Positions 36,130 to 49,015 of a DNA stretch of 64,000 bases are shown here, one piece after another (positions within the stretch are counted from its first letter, which is position 1; every line of letters begins with the position of its first letter). Source of the DNA: Mesorhizobium huakuii (lineage in GTDB: Bacteria; Pseudomonadota; Alphaproteobacteria; Rhizobiales; Rhizobiaceae). The translations under genes and the position numbers were made by a program. Location of the stretch: NCBI RefSeq assembly GCF_014189455.1, contig NZ_CP050296.1, positions 6,382,001 through 6,446,000 of the forward strand, read 5' to 3'. Under the pieces are notes generated by a model. The model was not told the DNA's origin. It searched no databases and worked only from the letters and a program-made list of their open reading frames with translations.

Positions 36130-37109
36130 GCAGGTCGTCGTGCATTCTCGGGTTTGGCCATCATGCGCCTGGTCGCAAAGTGCCAAATGCCGAGATCGAG
36201 AGCAATCTCGGCCTCGAGCCGGGCTGGATCGAGCGGCGTACCGGGATACTGTCGCGCTTCTGGGCAACGGACGAAGACACGCTGTCTGGCCTTGCCGCTC
36301 ATGCCGGCGACATGGCGCTGGCGAACGCCGGCATCGACCGCAGCGACATCGGTCTGCTGTTGCTTGCCACCTCGACGCCCGACCACCTTCTGCCGCCAAG
36401 CGCGCCGCTGGTCGCACACCGGCTCGGACTCGGCCGAGCCGGAGCGGTCGACCTGACCGGCGCCTGCGCCGGCTTCATCTATGCGCTGATGTTCGCGGAT
36501 GGATTCACCCAGCTGCACGGCAAAGCGGCCCTCGTCATTGCCGCCAACATCCTCAGCCGCCGCATCAACCCGGCCGAGCGCGCCAGCGCCGTGCTGTTTG
36601 CCGATGCCGCCGGCGCCCTGGTGATTGGTCCGTGCGAGGATGCTGATCGGGGGATTCTCGGAGCCTCGGTGGATTCGGACGGCTCGCGCTACGGGCTGAT
36701 TCAGATCCCGGCGGGCGGAAGCAACATCCCGTTCCATGGCGACCTCGACCTCGGGCAAACCCGCATGACGATGACCGACGGCCGCGAAGTGTTCGCCAAG
36801 GCCGTCGAGATGATGACCGCCTGCTCGCAGGATGCATTGGCCACAGCCCGGACGCGGCCGCAGGACATCGATCGGTTCGTGCCGCATCAGGCCAATGCCC
36901 GCATCTTCGATGCGGTCGGACGAAACCTCGGCATTGCCGATCAAGCAATCGTCAAGACGATCGTCGATTACGGCAACTCTTCCGCCGCGACGATCCCGCT
37001 TTCGCTGTCGCTAGCCCATCAGACGGAGCCATTCCGGCAGGGTGAGAAGATTCTTCTGGCGGCGGCGGGTGCGGGTCTTAGCGGTGGTGCTCTCGTCGTC
37101 GGCATTTAG
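36126..37109 (+). CDS. bioZ: BioZ, KAS III-like enzyme of pimeloyl precursor synthesis
   Basis: A 327-residue beta-ketoacyl-ACP synthase III-like protein. Catalytic Cys is in [13 protein letters not shown] near residue 112, His in [12 protein letters not shown] and Asn in [15 protein letters not shown]. BioZ was named on the M. loti symbiosis island as the last gene of bioBFDAZ. It supplies the pimeloyl moiety and replaces BioC/BioH, condensing a glutaryl thioester with malonyl-ACP in later work. Coupled to bioA by a four-base overlap. Confidence 0.92.
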   Translation: MSRSSCILGFGHHAPGRKVPNAEIESNLGLEPGWIERRTGILSRFWATDEDTLSGLAAHAGDMALANAGIDRSDIGLLLLATSTPDHLLPPSAPLVAHRLGLGRAGAVDLTGACAGFIYALMFADGFTQLHGKAALVIAANILSRRINPAERASAVLFADAAGALVIGPCEDADRGILGASVDSDGSRYGLIQIPAGGSNIPFHGDLDLGQTRMTMTDGREVFAKAVEMMTACSQDALATARTRPQDIDRFVPHQANARIFDAVGRNLGIADQAIVKTIVDYGNSSAATIPLSLSLAHQTEPFRQGEKILLAAAGAGLSGGALVVGI

Positions 37110-37165
37110 CCGACCAAGCGAGCGCGCCAGGACGGATCATGAATGATCTATGGGGCAACAGAGCA

Positions 37166-37618
37166 ATGCGAAAAATAGTCGCCGGCAAGCTGCACGGTAT
37201 CCACGTCACCGAAGCAAACCTCAACTACCACGGTTCGATAACGCTGGACCCTGACCACTGCGAAGCAGCCGGGATACTGCCGATGGAATTCGTGGAGATA
37301 TGGAACAAGAATTCCGGTGCGCGGATTTCAACGTATGTGATTCTGGGCGAGCGCGGCTCGCGGTGCTGCATCCTCAACGGTGCTGCCGCCCGCACCTGCC
37401 AGCCAGACGACCAGATCATTGTCTGCAACTCCATCTACCTGGACGAAGCGCAGATCACCTCGCTGAAACCGAGGATCGTCACTTTTGACCAGCACAACCA
37501 CATACGTGACCGCCTGAGCTACTCGGTCGATCTCGACGCACATGGCCGGTACAGGTTTTCCATCCTCGACGAGGCGAATGCGGCTTCGGCCATTCCCGCC
37601 CTGGTTTCAGGAGCGTGA
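37166..37618 (+). CDS. panD: Aspartate 1-decarboxylase PanD
   Basis: A 150-residue pyruvoyl enzyme making beta-alanine for pantothenate and CoA. MRKIVAGKLHGIHVTEANLNYHGSITLD contains the self-cleavage site Gly24-Ser25, where Ser becomes the pyruvoyl group; YVILGERGSRCCILNGAAARTCQPDD and IIVC complete the fold. The usual family start is ATG 37166; ATG 37139 would add nine residues. It lies 56 bases after bioZ, consistent with a vitamin gene block, and is followed by a clear terminator. Confidence 0.93.
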   Translation: MRKIVAGKLHGIHVTEANLNYHGSITLDPDHCEAAGILPMEFVEIWNKNSGARISTYVILGERGSRCCILNGAAARTCQPDDQIIVCNSIYLDEAQITSLKPRIVTFDQHNHIRDRLSYSVDLDAHGRYRFSILDEANAASAIPALVSGA

Positions 37619-37624
37619 TTTTGT

Positions 37625-37646
37625 CCCCGATGCATGCGGGGGTTTT
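37625..37646 (+). terminator. Rho-independent terminator after panD
   Basis: CCCCG (37625-37629), a 7-base loop, CGGGG (37637-37641), then G and TTTT. It begins seven bases after the panD stop and separates the biotin-pantothenate operon from the thiamine operon. Confidence 0.7.
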
Positions 37647-37690
37647 ATGCTGGGTTTCATTGGCGGCCGGTCGAAGGCGCCCGAATGCGC

Positions 37691-37719
37691 TTGACAAGAT
37701 TGCGCTGGCCCGTCCAACT
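37691..37719 (+). promoter_or_regulatory. Candidate promoter of the thi operon
   Basis: A perfect TTGACA (37691-37696) is followed after 17 bases by a poor -10 (CCAACT). Its place just before the riboswitch supports it. Confidence 0.45.
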
Positions 37720-37727
37720 TAAGGCAT

Positions 37728-40777
<3,050 letters not shown>

Positions 40778-40944
40778 GATTGCCGCCACCACGTTGGCGG
40801 CGCTGCTTGCCGCGCTCGACTATGAGGGCGATTGGCTGGCGACGGCCGTCAACAGCGACCTCGTGCACAAAGCCAACCGCGCGGAATTCCGATTGAGCGA
40901 CGGCGACCGGATCGAAATCCTCTCGCCCATGCAGGGAGGCTAGC

Positions 40945-41718
40945 ATGTTCGAGCTTTATGGGACCGAGCTTTCGTCGCGCCTGCTTCTCGGCACGGCTCA
41001 ATATCCTTCGCCGGCCGTCCTTGCCGATGCAGTCAGGGCGTCGGGCACGTCGGTGGTGACCGTCTCTTTGCGGCGTGAGATGGCGGGCGGCAGGGCCGGC
41101 GAAAAATTCTGGTCGCTGATCCGCTCGCTCGGCACGAGAATCCTGCCCAACACGGCCGGCTGCCACTCCGTCAAGGAAGCGGTCACTACCGCGAACATGG
41201 CGCGCGAAGTCTTCGGCACGACCTGGATCAAACTCGAAGTGATCGGCAACCACGACACTCTGCAGCCGGACGTGTTCGGCCTGGTCGAAGCCACCCGTAT
41301 CCTGTGCGAGGACGGCTTTGCGGTATTCCCCTATACCACCGACGATCTCGTCGCCGCCGAGCGGCTGCTGGAAGCGGGCTGCAAGGTCCTGATGCCGTGG
41401 TGCGCACCGATCGGTTCCGCCTTGGGACCGGTCAACATGACGGCGCTGCGCTCGATGCGCGGACATTTCCCAGGCGTCCCCCTGATCGTGGATGCGGGGC
41501 TGGGACGGCCGTCGCACGCGACCACCGTCATGGAACTCGGCTTTGACGCCGTGCTCCTGAACACGGCGGTGGCCAGGGCGGCCGATCCAGTCGGCATGGC
41601 GCGTGCATTTAGCAAGGCGGTCGAGGCCGGCCGTGAAGCTTACAGCTCGGGAATGCTCGAACCGCGAGACGTCGCCGTGCCGTCGACACCGACAATCGGC
41701 AGGGCCGTTTTTTCATGA
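40945..41718 (+). CDS. thiG: Thiazole synthase ThiG
   Basis: A 257-residue TIM-barrel enzyme that forms the thiazole phosphate from deoxyxylulose phosphate, ThiS thiocarboxylate and dehydroglycine. [48 protein letters not shown] with the Schiff-base Lys, and [12 protein letters not shown] are visible, plus [30 protein letters not shown]. It starts one base after the thiS stop and overlaps thiE by four bases. Confidence 0.94.
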   Translation: MFELYGTELSSRLLLGTAQYPSPAVLADAVRASGTSVVTVSLRREMAGGRAGEKFWSLIRSLGTRILPNTAGCHSVKEAVTTANMAREVFGTTWIKLEVIGNHDTLQPDVFGLVEATRILCEDGFAVFPYTTDDLVAAERLLEAGCKVLMPWCAPIGSALGPVNMTALRSMRGHFPGVPLIVDAGLGRPSHATTVMELGFDAVLLNTAVARAADPVGMARAFSKAVEAGREAYSSGMLEPRDVAVPSTPTIGRAVFS

Positions 41719-42320
41719 AGCTCGATCCCTTCTATCTGATCGTCGACAGTGCTGCCTGGATCGAACGGTTGGTGCCGCTTGGCATCAAGCTGATACAGCT
41801 TCGCATCAAGTCGATGGACGAGGCCGGCTTGCGCGTTGAGATCCGCAAGGCAAAGGCCTTGTGCGCCCAGCACCACTGCCAACTCATCGTCAACGACCAT
41901 TGGCGCCTGGCAATCGAGGAAGGCTGCGACTTCGTCCATCTTGGCCAGGAGGATTTGCAAACCGCCGATCGTTCGCGGATTCGGGTAGCCGGCGTGAGGC
42001 TCGGACTGAGCACCCATGATCATATCGAGCTGGAAACGGCGATGGCCGCCGAGCCAGACTACATCGCGCTCGGCCCCATCTACCCAACGATCCTGAAGAA
42101 GATGAAATGGGCGCCGCAAGGAATCGAGCGGATCAGCGATTGGAGGCGCCGGGTCGAGCCGATTCCATTGGTCGCCATTGGTGGCCTGAACCCTGACCGG
42201 CTCAGCCGTGTCTTTGCGGCTGGCGCCAGCAGTGCAGCGGTGGTGACTGACATCACGCTGAACAAGGACCCTGAAGCGCGCGCGCGCGAATGGATCGAAA
42301 AGACGGACCAATGGCGCTGA
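41715..42320 (+). CDS. thiE: Thiamine-phosphate synthase ThiE
   Basis: A 201-residue TIM-barrel protein coupling HMP-pyrophosphate with thiazole phosphate. It has [58 protein letters not shown] and [11 protein letters not shown], the normal phosphate-binding loops. It overlaps thiG by four and thiD by ten bases. Confidence 0.93.
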   Translation: MKLDPFYLIVDSAAWIERLVPLGIKLIQLRIKSMDEAGLRVEIRKAKALCAQHHCQLIVNDHWRLAIEEGCDFVHLGQEDLQTADRSRIRVAGVRLGLSTHDHIELETAMAAEPDYIALGPIYPTILKKMKWAPQGIERISDWRRRVEPIPLVAIGGLNPDRLSRVFAAGASSAAVVTDITLNKDPEARAREWIEKTDQWR

Positions 42321-43072
42321 GGCAAGAACCCTATGTGCTTGTCGTCGGTGGATCCGACTCCAGCGGGGGCGCCGGAATTGCCCGCGATATCGAGACGATC
42401 TCTTCAATTGGCGTGCGCACCTGCCTCGCCGTTACCGCACTGACTGTGCAAACCCACGACGCCGTCATGGATATCAGTCATTCGCAGCCCGATCTTGTGG
42501 TCGATCAGATGCGCGCTGCGCTGCAGGCCAACAAGGTAGCGGCCATCAAGATCGGCATGCTCGCGACGGCTGAGATCGTCGTTGCGGTTGCCGCCGTGCT
42601 GCGCGAAAATCCGCAGATGCCGGCAGTACTCGACCCGGTATTGGCCTCCACTTCAGGCGGTGCGCTGCTGGAAGCAGGCGCCATCGCCGCCATGAAACGC
42701 AATCTGATGCCGCATTGCCGTCTCGTCACACCCAATCTCATCGAGCTGGCGCTCCTTGTCGGCACGGAACTCTGCGTCGACGAGGATGGCGCAGTCAGGC
42801 AGGGCCAGGAACTGCTGGTCGCGGATGCGCAGGCCATCCTGATCAAGGGCGGTCATGGATCCGGACCCCGATCGACCGATATTCTGTTGCGCTGCAATCA
42901 CGAACCAGTCCGCTTCGACCCACCGCGCCTTGCTACGTCGATGCGCGGTACGGGGTGCATGCTGGCCAGTGCGATTGCGGCGCATCTGGCGAAGGCGAGC
43001 CCACTCGAAGACAGCGTACGCAAAGGCAAGCGGTTTGTTTTCCAGAATCTGCGGAAGAATGCAGCCCCATGA
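42311..43072 (+). CDS. thiD: Hydroxymethylpyrimidine/phosphomethylpyrimidine kinase ThiD
   Basis: A 253-residue ribokinase-family kinase making HMP-pyrophosphate. VLVVGGSDSSGGAGIARDIETIS, GVRTCLAVTALTVQ, KIGML, VLDPVLASTSG and the C-terminal anion-hole motif MRGTGCMLASAIAAHLA are present. ATG 42311 fits the family start. It ends the thiCOSGED operon, which lacks thiM and thiF. No clear terminator follows. Confidence 0.93.
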   Translation: MALRQEPYVLVVGGSDSSGGAGIARDIETISSIGVRTCLAVTALTVQTHDAVMDISHSQPDLVVDQMRAALQANKVAAIKIGMLATAEIVVAVAAVLRENPQMPAVLDPVLASTSGGALLEAGAIAAMKRNLMPHCRLVTPNLIELALLVGTELCVDEDGAVRQGQELLVADAQAILIKGGHGSGPRSTDILLRCNHEPVRFDPPRLATSMRGTGCMLASAIAAHLAKASPLEDSVRKGKRFVFQNLRKNAAP

Positions 43073-43503
43073 TAGCGATAAATCAGCGGGCAAACGATGA
43101 ACATCAATGGCCGCTGGCCGTAAGCTCCTGATGGTTTCGACTGTCCGTACTCGTGGACGAGGAGTATATTAGTTCCTGCCCCGCAAACGGCCTCGGTCGA
43201 CAGTTTCTTCAGTTGTTTGCGGTTCGGCCCTCGCGTCTCTCATCCGCGCGACGGAATTGTGCCTTACCGCGGCCGCCAAAGGATGAACGCCGAAGGAGCT
43301 AGCAGGATGACGTTTAGCGGCACGACCGAGGCCTCACCATCGAGACAAATGAAAGATTATCGCAGCGGCGCTCGGTATTTCTAACTGGCTTTTCGAGGCG
43401 CCCGCCTGGGGCATATGATCTTGATGCCTAGCCGTCAAATTTCAAACTGAGACAAGATGCTGACCCGAGGGGTGCCCGTACAATTCCTGTGAAGACCACG
43501 CGA
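43073..43503. other. Intergenic stretch, nothing recognised
   Basis: No gene, RNA or repeat is convincing. A 25-codon frame after AAGGAG at about 43295 (ATG 43307) is too short to judge. This marks the edge of the degenerate accessory zone. Confidence 0.4.
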
Positions 43504-43707
43504 TTATTGCGCGAGGCGCTCTGGAGGCACGACCAGCGTGACCACCAACCCATTTCTTGACCAGGCATAATCGATCGAGCCGCGCAGGTGCCCGGTTACG
43601 CTTCGCTCAACCAACCTGCTCCCGTAGCCTGGCGCGGCGGTAGGTGCCTCGACCGGCGGCCCGCCATTTTCTGTCCAGACGATCGTAACGGTCGCGCCGA
43701 GCGGCAT
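43504..43707 (-). pseudogene. C-terminal fragment of an HWE-type sensor histidine kinase
   Basis: The 67 residues VTIVWTENGGPPVEAPTAAPGYGSRLVERSVTGHLRGSIDYAWSRNGLVVTLVVPPERL match the end of the HATPase domain of HWE kinases (W-E-GGPPV, G-GSRL, L-G-I, GL-V-L-VP). Nothing upstream continues the domain: at 43706 the sequence changes into the PQQ-enzyme remnant on the other strand. It is therefore a cut-off remnant. Confidence 0.65.
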
Positions 43708-43919
43708 GGCCTATGATGGGAGCATGTTCCCCGAATGGCAGCAAGCATCCTCGTCGGGGGGCTGTCCCACGCCTTGCGCTCTCGGCTGGCCGCGTCGCCG
43801 GCGAGGCTCGCTATCTGGAAGGCACCGGCCGCATTCGCGATGCTGTAGCAGGTGACGGTTCGATATTGCTTTTGACTGACGACGGCGGACAGGTTCTTCG
43901 CGTGACACGCGGGAACTAA
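43706..43919 (+). pseudogene. C-terminal fragment of a PQQ-dependent sugar dehydrogenase
   Basis: MAYDGSMFPEW, then in a second frame ASILVGGLSHALRS, then in a third AGEARYLEGTGRIRDAVAGDGSILLLTDDGGQVLRVTRGN. In order these resemble the last quarter of soluble aldose/glucose sorbosone dehydrogenases (FPEW, ILVGGL, EARYL, GRIRDV, LLTD, VLRV). At least two shifts and the missing front mark it as a decayed fragment. It touches the kinase remnant, suggesting a deletion or recombination joint. Confidence 0.6.
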
Positions 43920-44950
43920 CTCAGCATAGATGCGCCTCTGCCATCATGAAATCCGCATATGACCTTAGCGGATCTATGAGCTAAATTGCATCTTCACCGA
44001 CGCACCGTCGCGGCGCGGCGATTTGACGAAAAATCCGACACCGGACATTAGTCTTGCCCGGGGTGAGCCTTGGGGATCCTCAGCCAAGAGCGCAGTCTGC
44101 TCCGGTCCAACTGTCGCATTACCGGCGTCACCATTACGCCGTGCATAACAATCGAACTCAACACGGCTAATCTGAACGCGAGTTCGCCTCGCTGCAGGAT
44201 TTCAGGGAAGAGAGTAAGGGCCAACGCCTGCCGGATTTAAAGTTGGCACCGGCCACTGCGCGAAGTCCCGCAATAGTGAATGGTCCAGTGCCACTCGGTC
44301 CCGTAGGGCTCTCGGAACCGACCCCATGCGCAGGCACTTCGTCGTTAATATCGATGGCCATTCGGAAGACGTTCGCTCGCCCCACCAGACAGATATGTAG
44401 CGAAGGGAGCGTTTCGCATCATATCCAGCGAGGATGGTTGGCGCCCTGGGCGTGTTCCTCGTCGACCGGCCGGTTGGCGGCGTTGTTGGCGGTGGCGTAG
44501 ACGGACAACGGCTCCGACTTGCTGTCACGGCGTATGTCGACGATAGCAAAAGAACGTCTCCTCAATAGCGAGCCTTGCGATGTAGCGGTCTACCGATACC
44601 ACCCCCCATAGATGCTTGGATCAAGGCTGAACCACAGCGGATCCAGACGCCCCCTCCTTCAGAAGCGCGCGCATCTCAATGGGAGCCGCAAGACAGAAAG
44701 TTCGAAAAGCTTCCAGGAACCCCAGCCCAACTGCATGACCCGTGGACGGTTCGATTCTCCAGCCATTTTTCAGTCGGCGCTCGTCCCGCCGCTACCGCAA
44801 CCGGATCAAAGGTTTCACTGCAAGTGCGCCGACGTCGCGTTAGTTCGCTTCGCAGTTAGATAGCATCCCAGTTGTCGATAGCGTCCGACGCTTAGGCTTC
44901 TCGAGGAGTGCATCAGTCAGTTCTCTCACCGCCACTGAATCGCATAACCT
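43920..44950. other. Non-coding or decayed stretch
   Basis: Several short frames exist on both strands but none shows a family pattern, and they interrupt each other. I see no RNA gene or terminal repeats. It is probably decayed accessory DNA. Confidence 0.4.
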
Positions 44951-45220
44951 TTATCGGCGATCGTCTCTTTGCAGCGGCTGACCGGTAACGACCTGGTGTT
45001 CGGTGGATTCGGGATTAGCTTCCTTCTTCTGCTCTTGCTTCATGTCTCGCCGCCCATAGACCAGCCTGAACACAAGCGCGAAGTACCCAACCTGCAATAC
45101 AGCCGCAGCGATGATGCCCCAGGCAACAGCCCTCCACATAGATCCCGTGGCCACATAGGCCCAAGCCCCTACGACGCCCGACGTCGTCAGCATTCCCAGC
45201 AGAAACTGCGGAAAATACAT
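44951..45220 (-). CDS. SyrA-like exopolysaccharide production repressor
   Basis: An 89-residue membrane protein starting MYFPQFLLGMLTTSGVVGAWAYVATGSMWRAVAWGIIAAAVLQVGYFALVFRLVYGRR. Two hydrophobic helices with the YVATGS turn are followed by a charged cytoplasmic tail. This matches the SyrA/exopolysaccharide production repressor family found in rhizobia, whose members lower or alter EPS synthesis during symbiosis. It is isolated in decayed DNA, a usual situation on symbiosis islands. Confidence 0.7.
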   Translation of the reverse strand: MYFPQFLLGMLTTSGVVGAWAYVATGSMWRAVAWGIIAAAVLQVGYFALVFRLVYGRRDMKQEQKKEANPESTEHQVVTGQPLQRDDRR

Positions 45221-46150
45221 CTTTCAATCCGAGAACAAATAAATAAGTTGTCACTAATTTAGCGACTTTGCAAACACAGGCCCAAACCCCGGGCCCGGCT
45301 TAGCCCCCCGACCGCCTTGGCCCTATCTTCGGTGGTAAGCACCGGGCGCCAGTGCGGCGCTTCGAACACGCTCACGATGTGATAGGTTGTGACCGGCTTG
45401 TCAGTCACCCCTTCCCCTGAGCATTCAAGGCCGGCGCCTTAACGCCAATTCAATTTGTCATATATTAGAAGACGCTCATGCGCTTCTCCATTCTGCTTTT
45501 TGCTTGGGGGCCTTCTTCTGTTGGGATTTCGCCGCCAACAATGGCGAATTCACCACTAGGCTTGGTATGCGAGTTGCCAACCTGATCCAGACGTCAGGGC
45601 TTTGAAAGGTTTCGAAATCTCGCGCGCGCTACATGACTTATGACGGGTTAAAACGACACCAAGGTCCGTCTAGAAGGCCGCCAGCGTCATTGCACAATCG
45701 CCAGGCGCGAACGCATGGCCGACGATAAGGAGTCGACGATCCGTATGTGCGAGGTGCGGCGGACCTGAAAAGCGGGCCGTCCGTCGGACGCCATTCCGGG
45801 CAACCTCCAGCGGATGATTGAATGACGTGGCAACAACTCGCCGGGCGAAGACCCCAGCACCCGGTGCCTAGTCCGATGCAAGATCGCTGCCCGCACCTCT
45901 GTCCCGAAATGGGACGGCAGCGCCATATCGAGCGCCTCTGCTTGTGTTGGTGGTCAACAGCACGGTTAACGGTGGAAAACCATGCTCGCTTTGGGTGGCA
46001 AGGCTGAACTGAAGCCCACCCCAGACAGTTTGCCCTCGTCCGAGGCGGGCCGTGGAAGCGCGCTCGACACGAGCCCTTTCCATCGTCGCGAAGCCTTTGC
46101 CTCGGCTCCGTGCGGCTTCCGGAGATCACGGGTGGCGGGTTTGCTGCTGA
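45221..46150. other. Decayed or non-coding stretch
   Basis: Overlapping short frames on both strands around 45638-46129 show no recognised family. A possible short leader-like frame near 45479 (MRFSILLFAWG) stops after some 36 codons. No RNA gene or inverted repeat stands out. Confidence 0.4.
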
Positions 46151-47116
46151 TCAGACGATGCGCAACAGCTCGCGCAGGCGGACCGCTAATCTGGGCGAGG
46201 CCTGTAGCTCGGCGCAGCTCGTCTCCCATTGCCGCAGATATTTACCAATGGCCAGGCCGCTGCGGCCGGGCCAGCGGTTGAGTGCCCCCAGCGCCTCGAT
46301 GCAGTCCGACGCGCTGTCGTATTCGGCGAGGATGGTCAGTGACATAGCCTGGGCGAACGGATTAAGGGCGGGCATTTCGATCTCGCCGCGATGATCGGTG
46401 AACCAAGCCGCAGCGTCGTGGGTGAGCCCCTGGCTATCGGCGAGAGCCGTATAGCGGTCGATGATATCCTGGCGGTATCGGGCGATGGCATCGCCGAAGG
46501 CGTTGTCGCCGGCGAAGGGCGGGGCCTCCTTCCAGCTTCTCGCCAGGTGCCCGAGCCCGCGCAGCGAGTGGGCCTCCACCATGGCTTCCTCGAGCCATTG
46601 GCAGGGGGGGCGCCGGCCTAGCGTCCGGTTGCCAGCTGTTGCAGAGCACATGGCCGAGCTCGTGGCCGAACTGGTAGGCGAGCTTCGACCAATCCCGCTC
46701 GCCGATGTCCACGATGATCCAGGCCATGCTGCTGCCGTCCGGATGCAGCCAGATGGCCGGCGTGCCAGAAGTGTGTTCGTCGACACGCAGCCGCGTCGGC
46801 TGGCGGTCGGAGACGAGGCGGACGCCATCGAGGCAGGCATGTCGCATTCGCTGGACGACCTGATCAGCCGCGCCCTCAAGCATGCGGCCCCAGTCGCCGG
46901 CAAGCTCGATGGGCGCGGTGAGGAGGGTTGGCGGTTGGCGGGCCGAGGGAGATTTGGGAGACATGGCTGCGTAGGTTTTCCGCGAGTGACCCCCAGCGTA
47001 GCTGGTGCCAAGCTGGTAGCCAATGAGACGGCAGCTAGTATGCCAAACTTTCGCCTGTTCGTCAGCTGATGCTCCTTTGTCCAAACATACTTATCGAGAT
47101 ATGGCCGGAGCGTCAT
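46151..47116 (-). pseudogene. Exported zinc metallopeptidase-like protein, frameshifted
   Basis: Three frame blocks fit one protein. The first holds a Tat-like signal (TNRRKFGILAAVSLATSLAPATLG, twin Arg before a hydrophobic stretch). The second, from about 46980, runs PPTLLTAPIELAGDWGRMLEGAADQVV to FGHELGHVLCNSW, with an HExxH zinc motif. The third is PPCQWLEEAMVEAHSLRGLGHLARSW to the stop at 46151, where E in EEAMVEA may be the third zinc ligand. One shift lies at a 7-base G run (46604-46610), where six would restore the frame; the other lies between signal and body. Family not recognised beyond the motif. Confidence 0.6.
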
Positions 47117-47121
47117 CGGGA

Positions 47122-47215
47122 ACTTTCTCCTGGGGACGATGCGCTTCTGTCCAACAAACTTTTCCGTTGGACAACAATTACTTCTTGGCGCCCATCGCAG
47201 GGCGTGCCGCAGTGC
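47122..47215. repeat. Imperfect ~95-bp dispersed repeat, copy A
   Basis: It shares long blocks with 52091-52188: ACTTTCTCCTGG, GATGCGCTTC, CTTTTCCG-TGGA, TTACTT and CCCATCGCAGGGCGT-CCGCA. Copy A lies just upstream of the metallopeptidase remnant. On the minus strand both copies also read a similar peptide (ALRW-P-S-C-P-EK), so it may be an old coding or mobile piece. Confidence 0.55.
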
Positions 47216-47368
47216 GGACAGCGCATGTGGCGAACAACATCGAGATCGGGAGGACTCTGCCGCACGTCCAGAGCATTGTGCGGACGTCAAGCTCTTTGAC
47301 CTCGCAAGGACCTCGGCTAAACCTGCGAAAGCGCCATTGATGAATCGTGGGCTTGCTAGCGAAGCAGA

Positions 47369-47950
47369 CTAAGAAACGAACTCCTTTGGGATGCCGCACG
47401 CATCGAAGAACAGCGAAATATTTCCTGATAGGAGAAAGGGAAGGGTTTCACGGATTCGTTCTTCCTCCCAATCCCACCAGCGAATCTTGAGTAAAGTTGC
47501 GACCTCCCTCTCGGAAAAACGCAGTCGCACAGTCTCTGCGGGATTTCCCGCAACGAGTGCGTATGGCGGAACATCACGCCGGACTACGCTTCCTGCCCCT
47601 ATGACGGCTCCGTCCCCGATCCTTACACCAGAATGGATCATGGCATGGCTCGCGATCCAAACGTCATTTCCGATAATGACATCGCCCCTGGTCGCTGGGT
47701 GTCCGAGTATATTTTCGGCCTCGGGCCAGTGGGCGATGGCCGAAAAAGGATATGTTGTTATCCAATCTGAGCGGTGGTTCCCTCCAAGAAATATTTCAAC
47801 GCCGTCTGAGATAGAACAAAATCTACCGATCTTTAACGATGCTTTTTCACCCCACCATCTGACAGTAGGAACTCCATAGCTATATTCTCCAATGTCAAAA
47901 CCTCTTCCTTCCAACGCAGATCGAGTGAATATTGGAACGACCTGAGGCAT
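47369..47950 (-). CDS. CatB-related O-acetyltransferase (left-handed beta-helix)
   Basis: A 193-residue hexapeptide-repeat acyltransferase of the CatB/Vat xenobiotic type: YGVPTVRWWGEKASLKIGRFCSISDGVEIFLGGNHRSDWITTYPF, then ATRGDVIIGNDVWIASHAMIHSGVRIGDGAVIGAGSVVRRDVPPYALVAGNPAE. The His in HRSDW is the catalytic base position. Despite the family name, relatives in glycan clusters acetylate sugars, which fits the methyltransferases and glycosyltransferase nearby. ATG 47950 has AGGAG nine bases upstream. Intact. Confidence 0.85.
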   Translation of the reverse strand: MPQVVPIFTRSALEGRGFDIGEYSYGVPTVRWWGEKASLKIGRFCSISDGVEIFLGGNHRSDWITTYPFSAIAHWPEAENILGHPATRGDVIIGNDVWIASHAMIHSGVRIGDGAVIGAGSVVRRDVPPYALVAGNPAETVRLRFSEREVATLLKIRWWDWEEERIRETLPFLLSGNISLFFDACGIPKEFVS

Positions 47951-48020
47951 CTATTTCGACTCCTGGGCCTTAACGCGGAGATGACCTTCTTCCCGAGATC
48001 TGCCACGGGGTCGAACTGGA

Positions 48021-48786
48021 TCAAATCCAAAACTTCGTCGCCAAATGCTGAGCTGTGGAGAATTCTTTGCTCTTCTCAATGGATAGAGTCGTCCAGTAGT
48101 TGTCGTAAGCCTTTCGATCGATATCTTTTGAGGAAAAGCGACCAACAATCTCGACATATGCACTGTCAAGCCTTTGGCTAGCAGGGTCGAGATTGGTGAT
48201 GGAAACGAGCCCTGTCGGCGGGCAGTCGAACATCGTTATGGAGAGATCGGGGCGGTAACTCCGAAGCACGGGAATGACCTTCCAAACATCTCCTGTCCAC
48301 CATTGCGCAAAGCGAGATTTGGCCCACGTAGGGTCAGAGCGATCTCTAACCGTCATAAAGAACCCCGGGGGAAGGCAATCGTGTAGAAGGATGATCGAAT
48401 TCTTGCGGCAATGCTTTTCTGTGTTCATAAAATCGCGGAGCAGGAATTCGAAAAAGATGCATTCCATCAAGGAACGCAAGATCGATTGGAGCGCCGAACA
48501 ATTGACTGGCGTTGTGAGTCGCGAAAAAATCGTCGCTAGATTGCTGAAACAGCATACAACTCGGTTTTTCACCCATTATGTCGGCATCGATCTGGAATTG
48601 GGGGTCGACCGCTATGCTGGCGCCGTTGGCCAATCGAAGTGTCGCGCCGCTAAGCGTGCCAATTTCGAAGTACGTCTTCGGTTTAAGACATAGATGGAGA
48701 GTGTTGAGAAATGCGGAATAACTCACACCGCAAATAGCGGCTGAATGATCAGCATCATCATTCGTACTTGCATTCTCGATATTCAA
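48021..48786 (-). pseudogene. Class I SAM-dependent methyltransferase-like, one frameshift (possible error)
   Basis: Frame one: MNIENASTNDD to YFEIGTLSGATLRLANGASIAVDPQFQI and LAFLDGMHL, typical of a Methyltransf_24-type protein (E-G-SG motif I, D at acidic loop, DG-H). Frame two continues FEFLLRDFMNTEKHCRKNSIILLHDCLPP to the stop at 48021. The shift is at a 5-base A run (48450-48454, T5 on the coding strand); four bases give HLFEFLLRDF and 254 residues. Probably an intact gene for glycan or small-molecule methylation. Confidence 0.75.
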
Positions 48787-49015
48787 CCTAGGTTCTCATT
48801 TTCAATCTAAAAATGAACAGCCGGCCGCGATCTTAACTATGGTATCTTAACTGCAAACCGCTGGACCGACAAGAGCCGGTGTCGACTGAAAGACAGTCGA
48901 CGCATCGATTGCGGAGAGGGCGATTGGGCCGCCGTTGACGCTTCGACCATCAACCAGCCACGCCCGCGTCCTCAGCCGAGGGCGCCGGTAATGGCCCCTG
49001 CGCAGAAATGGTAAC
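48787..49015. other. Short gap beside the transposase
   Basis: Contains a short minus-strand frame ending AIDASTVFQSTPALVGPAVCS with no family match. The expected 3' terminal repeat of the insertion sequence is not visible here. Confidence 0.3.

Noticed and set aside
47105..47240. nod box or tts box near the accessory genes
   Set aside because: Compared by eye with the consensus patterns; the spacing and conserved positions do not match.
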